A stretch of DNA of 64,000 bases, taken from the NCBI GenBank assembly GCA_036768485.1, contig JAVLUZ010000142.1:8805863-8869862 (forward strand). Reading direction: 5' to 3'. Shown here one piece after another: positions 56,235-64,000 of this stretch. The position numbers and the translations under genes are program-made. Within the stretch, counting starts at the first letter, position 1; the number at the start of each line of letters is the position of its first letter. Source of the stretch: Mermis nigrescens. Taxonomy: Eukaryota > Nematoda > Enoplea > Mermithida > Mermithidae. Under the pieces are notes generated by a model, which was not told the DNA's origin, made no database searches, and saw only the letters and a list, made by a program, of their open reading frames with translations.

Positions 56235-56242
56235 GTCAAAAC

Positions 56243-57880
56243 CTTTGCTGAGAACGACTTCCGTAACCACTTCCCCGTTTACTTAAAATTAAATCGTATG
56301 CACAACGTTCCGTGAATTTTTTTATCAGAAATTTTAAACAAATTAAAATTTAGAAAAAAATAAAAAAATAAAAAATTATTCAATCAAATTATTATAGCTT
56401 CAAAATGTTTATTTATGCAGATTTTCCGCCACTCAATTTTAGGAAAAAATGTGGAAATGAACTGTTAGCTTAGAGAATGCATCAAAAGCGACTTTGTGTT
56501 CAAAGTCTTTAAAACGGAGAAAATTCATTAATTAAATTAATAAATTAAAACATTAATTTAAAATTTAAAATTTTTTTGGTTAGAAATCAGACAGCTGAAA
56601 AACGGCTAAGTCTTCAAATAAGCGAAAAATCTCTAATACTTTAAAGTACTTATTTAATTGATTTGAAGCAGCCAGTACGCACGATGTTATCGTCTGAGCG
56701 CAATGGATTATTCCGCAAAAGTACGAACACTTCATAGCTTATAATTGAAATATTTTAAATATTTTATCTGTGTTCTGCAAAACAAACCTTATGTAACACT
56801 CTTCCAAAATAAACGTTTAATAAATTTGAATAATAAATTAATAAAAATAATAAATCTTCAATAATAAATCAAAAAAATTAATTTTTCAGCACAAAAAAGT
56901 AAAAATAAGAAGCTAAACACTAAACGCAGTGTCTAAAACCTAGAAATCTTCAAAACATTTGTTACAGCTTTAAGGTTATGAATTAGGTACAAAAGCTTGG
57001 ATTCGGAATAAAGTAGGTAAATTTGTTAAAGAAGAAAACCTGACACAAATTATTAGATACGCTCAATAATGTAATTTTGTCCAAAAAGCCAATATTTAAT
57101 TACATGCCTTCATAATAAATTGGTATGTACAAAAATATCGCCAAAAGAATCTTCCAGAACCTATGTACGAACATGCACAAAAGGGAGTTGTTAAAAACAA
57201 GTTGATAAAATCTCGAAATCGCCGTCATTTGCGCCTACTTATTGAATAATATATTCTTTCTTTCCTATCTCCGTTATCACTAAAAAATGAACTCCGAATC
57301 GGATGGACCGTACTTTAGCAACAATATTTTACTTACCACGGCAAATTCTTAGCACCATCGCAATATAGCATTTTCACGTGAGTTCATCAAGTGCTAACTA
57401 AATTCCTAAATAATATTTTCAAAAATAATTTTTAAACAGATGCACATAGTGGTCAGGATTAAACCCACGTGGCTTATAAGTAAGTACACTATCAAAACAC
57501 AGCATGACCGATCATAAGAAACACATGCTCTTAATCACAGGAACAAATTTGAAAAATATAATCTCTAAATGGCTGCAACTTTTTAAATAATTATGACTCA
57601 AACAAAATTTTTATTTTTCGAATTCAGCACATCCAACTCTAGAAAGAAAACTCAATTTTCAAACGGGTGTAATTTTTGAAGTGGTTTTCGCTGACTAATA
57701 ATACTTTCTTCTAAACTCAGCATATGTATTTGGCCCAATCATAAAATACGTTTCATTTTAAAATTTGCCAGCAGCTCATATTCTCCATTTGAGTTCTAAA
57801 TAAATAGTAATAATTACGACAATCAGCAAAATCTTGACGACTTTAAAAACAACCAATGGGAGTAAAGGAAAAATAGTTTC
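56243..57880. other. Gene-free A+T-rich stretch
   Basis: Long A/T-rich DNA with ATTAATAAATTA-type words and no supported exon, RNA gene or shared repeat. Confidence 0.4.
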
Positions 57881-59560
57881 CAGATTTTATTTTGGGGGAG
57901 AGGGTGCGCGTTCTTCCATAGGTAGGTATACAAAAGGAGGGCTGAGCGGAGTGTACGAATTATCCTCCGCTGAAGGCTCTGAAATTAAGTACTGACCGCC
58001 ATTTCGACTCAAAAGAGAATGATTACTTATAGGCAATTTCAACCTAATTCACCTAGGAGCTTACCTATTTGTAATAAAAGTCCAAATTTCCCCATCCCTG
58101 GCTTCTCTGATTTTGCGCATCTATCGTACATCTATCTATCTCTATCCTTCCTGAATTGGAAACTATCTTTCTATGATCAAAATGGATGTCATATTCTTGA
58201 TCACCGTGTAAGAATTGATTAAATAACATCAACTCTCAAAGAAATGTGAAAAAATTTTCCGTACCCTCTAACTACACAAGCGCCGAAAATCCTGGTTACG
58301 CCTCCACAGATGCACACTGGTGGGGGAGGGGTATGAGGGTATCCCCTCTACCACAACTTTAGAGAAGCACAACCCCTCAGACCATTTTGGACCAAAACTA
58401 GTTGCTTGAACCATGAAAAAACGTCAAATGACGGCTAAGAGTGTAATTTCAATACATTTACTTATTTTTCGAGCAATAGACTGTTCAATTTGTTCATCCA
58501 GACACTTTTCTTCCACTGCCCTTATTGTTATTGCTTTCATGCAACTTTAACCATAAATATTCATGAAAAATAAAATACGACGAATTAAGTATAAGCATTT
58601 GATATTCAATAAGTGAAAATTACTCATTAACTTAACCCCCCAGGAAACTCAATTTACCAACCTCTCAGAGCTTTTGACCGTGTGCATGTATGCTATGCCT
58701 ACTGGTTAGACTCATAATTCTAGTAAGTAAATTTTCTTCAATCCACTCATTCTCCTTCCAGGGCAGTACAGCAAGTAGAGCTGAATGACTAACTACACCA
58801 AGTCACTCTTTTCTCCTGCCTAAGGTTCCCTAGCTAAATTTTAAAACCTACAAAATTGTTTAACAACGCCAAAAAACCTGCATAGGATGCCCAAAAAACT
58901 TCCACCCCATGGTTAAACATGGGGACCAAAACTACCAAAGGCCCTAATACTACCAAAATTGTAATAAAGCAGTGTTGCCAGGTCAAAATTTTGAAATTTG
59001 CCAAAAACTGCCACTTTTGACCAAAAAAAACTGCCTGAAAAATTCCGACTTCCAAAGAACATTCTTGTCATTAAGAACTTGTTCAGGTGAAATTCAAGTA
59101 GGTTCTTCTAATTGTAGAGCCAGTATTGACTAAGTTTCAAAACAAAACGCAGTGTAAAACAATTTATTCATCACGATAACGACCAAACTCACTTGATTAA
59201 AACAAGCAAGCCCGTATCCAGGATTTCTTTTCGGGGAGGAAAAACGATCAAAATCGCTGAGATATACTGATGTAAAATACGCTTTAGGCTGTTTAAAAAC
59301 TAAAAATGGAGTGTTTGAACCGCGCGCTTGAAACTAAATAGACTCTAATTATGATTGAAAAATTCAGCGCAAAGCGCCGAAAATTTTTTGCGATTTTAGG
59401 TTTAAAAAAGCAAGAGGGAGTAGAGGAAAACATCATTCTCAAATTTCATTTCGGGGGGAGGGTGGGGCATCTGCCCCCTATCCCCCCTGGATACGGGACT
59501 GAAAGCAAGTGCAGTAATTTATTGAGCAGATCACCTGACAAAAGCAAAAACAGTTTAAAG
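57881..59560. repeat. Assorted transposon fragments
   Basis: Bases 57885-57960 contain a G-rich end ('ttttgggggagagggtgcgcg'-type). Bases 58310-58700 run from 'gatgcacactggtgggggag' to 'tgaccgtgtgcatgtatgc', a likely catacatg-type element. Bases 59215-59500 run from 'cccgtatccaggatttcttt' to 'cccctggatacggga', which is inverted and so a probable complete element of ~290 bp. Open frames here are not called as genes. Confidence 0.4.
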
Positions 59561-60163
59561 TGACTTATTGAGCAGGATAATGAGCAAATAGGCACACGAT
59601 TAAATCAAACACAGTTTAAATCGATTTCACTGAGCATGACAATAAGCAAAATTGACTCGCTTTCCACAGCACACGATCTAAAATGTATTTTTGCAATAAA
59701 AAGCGGAGTAAAAGCAAAATATTTATTTCCGTCAGAAATCCGTAAAAATTGGTATAGAAAGTCCGGATTTTTTGCAAAACATGCTGAAAAGGCGCGAAAA
59801 ACAAGTTTGATTAAAAACTGTTTATTGCTTCCAGAAATATTCCGGATTTTGCAGCTAAATTCGTGTTTTTCGTGATTTAGCACCAGTATATATATACATA
59901 AAATACATGATTTTATAGTTTTTCGCTAAAAAAATAATCTTCCGTATCAATCCCAATATGCTGATAAAGAATATACCAATATTATTGCTTAAAAATCTTT
60001 TTTAAGCGTGATATATGCAAATTTATGCAAATTTTCATCCAAACTTTTATAAGTCGACTTAAGCAGCTATATGCCGACCTAAGCGAGAGTAATACCGGCC
60101 TCAGCAGCCTGAAATCCCCCTTACCTATAACTAAGCCTGAGCCTAAGAAAAATCGGCACTTAT

Positions 60164-61357
60164 GCAGTCTGGGAGGACAAAAATTTTGAAAAATTTTCTT
60201 TTTCAAAATTACCATTTTCTGGGGAAAATTTTGCACGCTGATAACGAATCCAGAATTCATTTTTGATTTCAGACAAAATTTGGGTGAAAAATCAGGTTTT
60301 TTGTCATTTTCTTGAAAAATTTCAAAAAAAAAATTATGTGGCGACAACAATTGCTTGCGGATTCAGATTGGTGCCAGACATGGGCTACAGTGGTCGCCAT
60401 GAAAGATGACGCGCCATCACCCTCAGAATTATAATAAATGGTGCGTCGCGAGCGCTAGCGTTACGTCCATCATGCGCCATCATCTCTTTTTTTCTATTGA
60501 GCGCCATTAACCTCCATCATCCCGTTAATCTGGCGATGCGGACGGCGCAATTTAGCTATTAATAGCACCAACAAGAAAGAAGCGCGCCAGCATTCACGTG
60601 CGCAGCTTCCTTGTTGGCGCTATTAATAGCTAAATTGTGCCGTCCGCATCGCCAGATGCGGGATGATGGAGGTTAATGGCGCTGAATAGAAAAAGAGATG
60701 ATGGCGCATGATGGACGTAGCGCGGCGCTCGCGACGCACCATCCATTATAATTCTGAGGGTGATGGCGCGTCATCTTTCATGGCGACCACTGTAAGCCTA
60801 AGGCATAATTGGAGCAAAAATTGCTCCGCTCGCTACGCTCACTCCTCAATTTTCGCTCCATTTATCTCAGGCTTAGCCCATGAACTGGCATCAATGTGAA
60901 TGCACATAACTAAGCCTAAGCCTAAGACAATGGTAACCCCGCTAAGTCACGGTCCTCCAACCCTTCGGAGTAAAATAAATAGAATTCTTTACTGGCATGC
61001 AAAATTATCCCAAAATTTTCAGAAGAAATTTAAAAATTTTTTGTTGAAATTATTGAAAAAAATTACAAAAGCGTGATTTTTCACCTGAATTCTGTTGAAA
61101 ATAAAAAATGAATGCTAAAGTCGTCATCAGCATGCAAAATCACCATAGAATGTGAAAAAATACGGAGAAATTTTTTTTGTTGAAATTTCCCACAAAAATG
61201 ACAAAAAAACCTGATTTTTCATCCAAATTTTATCTAAAATCAAACATGAATGCTGGATTCGTTATCAGGATACAAAATTACCAAAGAAAATGGTAATTTT
61301 GGAGAAAAAAAATTTTCAAAATTTTTGTCCTCTCTAAACTGCATAAGTGCCGAAAAG
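60164..61357. repeat. Nested palindromic element, outer arms
   Basis: The left arm (about 60164-60350: tgcagtctgggaggacaaaa, then aaattaccattttct, gataacgaatccagaattca, gaaaaatcaggttttttgtc) is matched by its reverse complement at about 61170-61357. Between them is a second palindrome (60383-60798), then a small one (60812-60862, ttggagcaaaaattg with caattttcgctcca), and a pair of flanking words (tggtgccagacatgggct at 60369, agcccatgaactggcatca at 60877). Related single arms recur at 61.1, 62.9 and 63.0 kb. Confidence 0.65.
60383..60798. mobile_element. Long perfect-looking palindrome (~200-bp arms)
   Basis: The left arm starts ggctacagtggtcgccatga and the right arm ends tcatggcgaccactgtaagcc. 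Matching blocks include 'gatgacgcgccatcaccctc', 'ggtgcgtcgcgagcgc', 'catcatgcgccatcatctct', 'cgccattaacctccatcat' and 'ggcgatgcggacggcgca', with only scattered mismatches. The centre is near 60590 around 'cattcacgtgcgcagc'. G+C is much higher than in the surroundings. It is a fold-back type element without a transposase. Confidence 0.75.
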
Positions 61358-63339
61358 TTAAGAGAACACCAGCTTACAGGATAAATGGCGAAACTGACTA
61401 TTCTTAAGCACTGTTGAATTGATAACTTTGGAGCCCTGTAGCTCCCCCAATGTTGAACGGATTTTCATGAAACTATTTTTCCGCACACAATTTGACTACT
61501 TCTGCAAGCTTTGTAGAAAACCCGAACCTCCCAAAATTATTTTTAACGATTTCTGACGGAAGACATATTCTGCACTTTAGCCAAAAAAACCTGCGATTGG
61601 CGCGGAGCGGCCAAAACATCAATAAAAAATAATAAAATTAAATCTATCTATTCAGAAAACTTTTAAAATTTTTACCTCTAAAACGCATTTTCGCAACACA
61701 AAAATTGGGCTAAAGTAGAGGAGATTGGAAAGTCCCAGAAATTTATGACAAGGACATTTTCTAATTGAGTTTGGGCTGGGGAGTTCATATTTGAAAGAAT
61801 TATGCGACGGTCAGCATTATCGACCGAGTTACAGGCTGTTGAAATTCATTTGTTTAAGGATAGGCGGAAAAAGGGCACTTATTCACTTTAACCCCTATCG
61901 AATTTTTTCTATCTTTTTTAACATTGAGGTATATACAGCATTATTATATATCTATCATATGATATAATCCTTGATTTTCTTCAGTTTTTTTCTTAATTTT
62001 CATAATCAACTTTTGCAATAATTTACTTGACAAGATATAGGAAAACGTAAGTTTTTGCTTCCAATATACTAAGGCTTAGGCTTAGTATATCTGAAAAGGT
62101 GTTTTAAGCTGCTTAGGTCGATATCGCTCCCGCTCAGGTCAATGTATAGATGCTTAGGTCGATGTATAGATGCTTAGGTGTGAAAACCCTGGTGTTAAAA
62201 AAGATGGAAAAAATTCACCCTGTATTTACCCTAATGTTAAAAAAGATAGAAAAAATTCGATAGCTGATTCGAGCAGTAATCGGCAATGTGGAAGTCGAAA
62301 ACAGCGGTAAAATGTGATGTGAAAAAAATTTTTTTAAAGATTTTTTTCACTCAAATGGTTTTCCGCTAATGTTTTCGACTTCTATGTTAAGGATTATTGC
62401 TTGCAAAGGCATAAAAACATGTTTTTTGAAAATTTGAGACTTTCCAGTATTCTCTACTCCGCCCCAAAAATTGTCCAAATCCATGTAGAAGATGAAGATT
62501 TTCGATTGTAGTGAAGTTCTTAAGCAATTCCTCGATAAAAATGCTTCAATCTGCGCGGCGCGGATTAAACATCAATAACAAGCAATGAATTTAAATTAGT
62601 CCGGCGCGAAGCACCGAAAAAATTGGAATTTTACCCTTCTAGAGAGCATTTTTGCATTGCAAAAATTTTTCACAAAGTCAACTAAGCCCAGAATTTTTTT
62701 AACATCTCTAAATTTTGAGCTCACAAAAACCCCAAAATATGGAAAAAACGGTGGTTAGTTTCCGTTTTTGCAAAATCTTGAGAGAAAATCCCAGCTTTGC
62801 CATTTTCTAAATAAACACGGATTTTTTCGAAAATTGACGCAAATCCTAGCGGTCTTTAAAGGAAAATGACAAAGTGCATCAGTCAAAATATTGCACAGAA
62901 CGGAAAATCAATGCTGAATTCGTAATCGGCATGCAAAATAACCCGGAAATATGATTTTCGAATATTATTTTACAAAAATGACAAGTAAGGTGTTTTTCAC
63001 CCTAAAGTGTACTCAAAACGGACAATAAGTGCCGGATTCGTAATCAACATGAAAAACTACCCCAGAATATCTGATATAAATTAGCCAAAAAATTGGAATG
63101 CAACGGATTCGAAGCGGAAAAGAATGAATAAATGTGCGATGCACACATAGATACCACTTTTTTATACAAGCGACAGTAAGGAGGTATCTAATTAGATAAA
63201 AGCAGTATCCATATCTTACGTATCAAGATACAATTCTGCTCAAACATAAAAGTTGCTCTCGAAAAACAGTCAATATTAAAACTGTCAAAAAACTGCCCAA
63301 GAATCTGCATGCTTAATTAGAAAGTCGATAGGCATAGGC
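61358..63339. other. Gene-free stretch with scattered palindrome-arm copies
   Basis: Several fragments of the outer-arm repeat occur ('gattcgtaatcggcatgcaa', 'caaaataacccggaaatatg'). 'gcttaggtcgatgtatagat' is directly repeated near 62130-62170, and its inverse-type wording (gccgacctaagcgagagta) is at 60076. No gene is seen. Confidence 0.4.
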
Positions 63340-63475
63340 GTAGCCGGGGGGGCATTGGGGGGCACATGCCCCCAAAATTTTCAGAAATATTGTTGATTTT
63401 TCTGTTGCAATAATGTGTCCAGAAAACTGTGCTCAAAAAAGCAAAAACGTCAAAAATTTTCGGCGTTATTATTTA
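63340..63475. repeat. Transposon end ('gcgtagccgggggggcattg')
   Basis: It begins 'aggcgtagccgggggggcat', includes a GGGGGGCACATGCCCCC near-palindrome at 63357-63374 and breaks off near a 'ttttcggcg' word. Confidence 0.4.
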
Positions 63476-63811
63476 TTGTTATATAGATTTAATGAATTTA
63501 AAAGCTTGAATCAGCTAAAATAATCCAGCACTTCACATCACTTTAGTAGTTTAGTGCACTATTTGTCCGTTGATTGAAACTGCGCATGCTTGTTGAGCAT
63601 AACAGTAAAAGTGCGAAAATAATTGTGTACGAGTTTGTCTATTCTCTGCTTTGTTTGTCTTTTGTGTACATACCAGCTTGTTTGTTCTTTGCTTTGTTTG
63701 TCTTTCTTTACAAGGACACCCTATTTTAAATGGAAGGAATGGCCAAATTTTCTCATGTTTTTGCGCATTTCCTGTTCTCTGAACTGTATCTTGTTAATAA
63801 GAAGGCCACAA

Positions 63812-64000
63812 ATGGGCCAGAAAACGGTAAGAACAAAATTTTCATTCATACATTTTTCTATATCTTATTGGCAGCGACCATACAGTCAAGACCACAGTAA
63901 CGTCGCTCAAGCGCATGTCCTACAGGCGCCTGGCAGTCAAAGTGACAGGTATCGCGCAGGCAATTTTCTTTTGACGCGCGAGTTAACCAATATAAAATTT
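63812..64000 (+). CDS. Possible 5' end of a plus-strand gene, cut by the window edge
   Basis: An ATG at 63812 opens MGQKT, followed directly by a GTAAGA donor. After a 48-base intron ending in an excellent acceptor (TCTATATCTTATTGGCAG) the frame RPYSQDHSNVAQAHVLQAPG continues open for 42 codons to the end of the window (last codons TNIKF). The two parts join in phase 0. G+C rises to near 50%, unlike the flank. A competing GTATCG donor lies at 63949. No family is recognised, and the evidence is splice signals, composition and openness only. Confidence 0.3.
   Translation, partial: MGQKTVRTKFSFIHFSISYWQRPYSQDHSNVAQAHVLQAPGSQSDRYRAGNFLLTRELTNIKF

Noticed and set aside
58834..59055. Hydrophobic minus-strand open frame
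   Set aside because: It lies among repeat fragments and has no exon boundaries or conserved motif.
60708..60899. Open frame in the right arm of the palindrome
   Set aside because: It follows from the high-G+C inverted arm; there are no splice signals and no family.

Overview
The window is nuclear DNA of an invertebrate animal. It is A+T-rich and gene-sparse. Its genes are split by GT-AG introns from about 50 bases to several kilobases, and the rest is packed with short inverted-repeat transposable elements. Nothing in it is bacterial, and I cannot fix the phylum from the sequence.

Three genes can be named from reconstructed exons, all on the minus strand. From right to left they are: RFC5, a clamp-loader subunit (exons from 54670 down to 43082); MPDU1, the PQ-loop protein for dolichol-linked sugar use (two exons, 41790 to 40174); and PGAP3, a GPI-anchor lipid-remodelling hydrolase (about 32507 to 27929). 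Further left, still on the minus strand, are a two-exon gene for a small multi-span membrane protein (22020 to 17656), a two-exon gene for an unrecognised hydrophilic protein (9738 to 9197), and one or two isolated exons (8.2 kb and 6.4 kb). A possible first gene on the plus strand starts at the right edge (63812). MPDU1 and PGAP3 both serve ER mannose-P-dolichol/GPI biology. RFC5 ends about 1.3 kb upstream of MPDU1.

RFC5 and PGAP3 look damaged only near their 5' ends. RFC5 has one extra base inside its most conserved N-terminal motif and a C instead of G at a splice donor. PGAP3 has its signal peptide and its cysteine-rich domain in different frames with no room for an intron. The downstream exons of both are intact and join in phase. 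This means either base errors or real decay of these copies.

RFC5's large third intron carries seven near-identical 176-bp tandem units, each with a complete tRNA-like gene on the gene's own strand. They have good A and B boxes and a T-run terminator, but the anticodon loop folds best with eight bases.

The rest is repeats: three copies of a ~2-3 kb element rich in GTGTAAA/TTTACAC (1.0, 13.7 and 35.0 kb); at least four hAT-like elements, most with clear 8-bp target duplications; a TA-flanked MITE family (five copies); two copies of an ~0.7-0.8 kb inverted repeat (12.8 and 34.2 kb); a ~1.8 kb element with GGGTTAA-rich ends (19.6 to 21.4 kb); and a nested palindrome at 60.2 to 61.4 kb.
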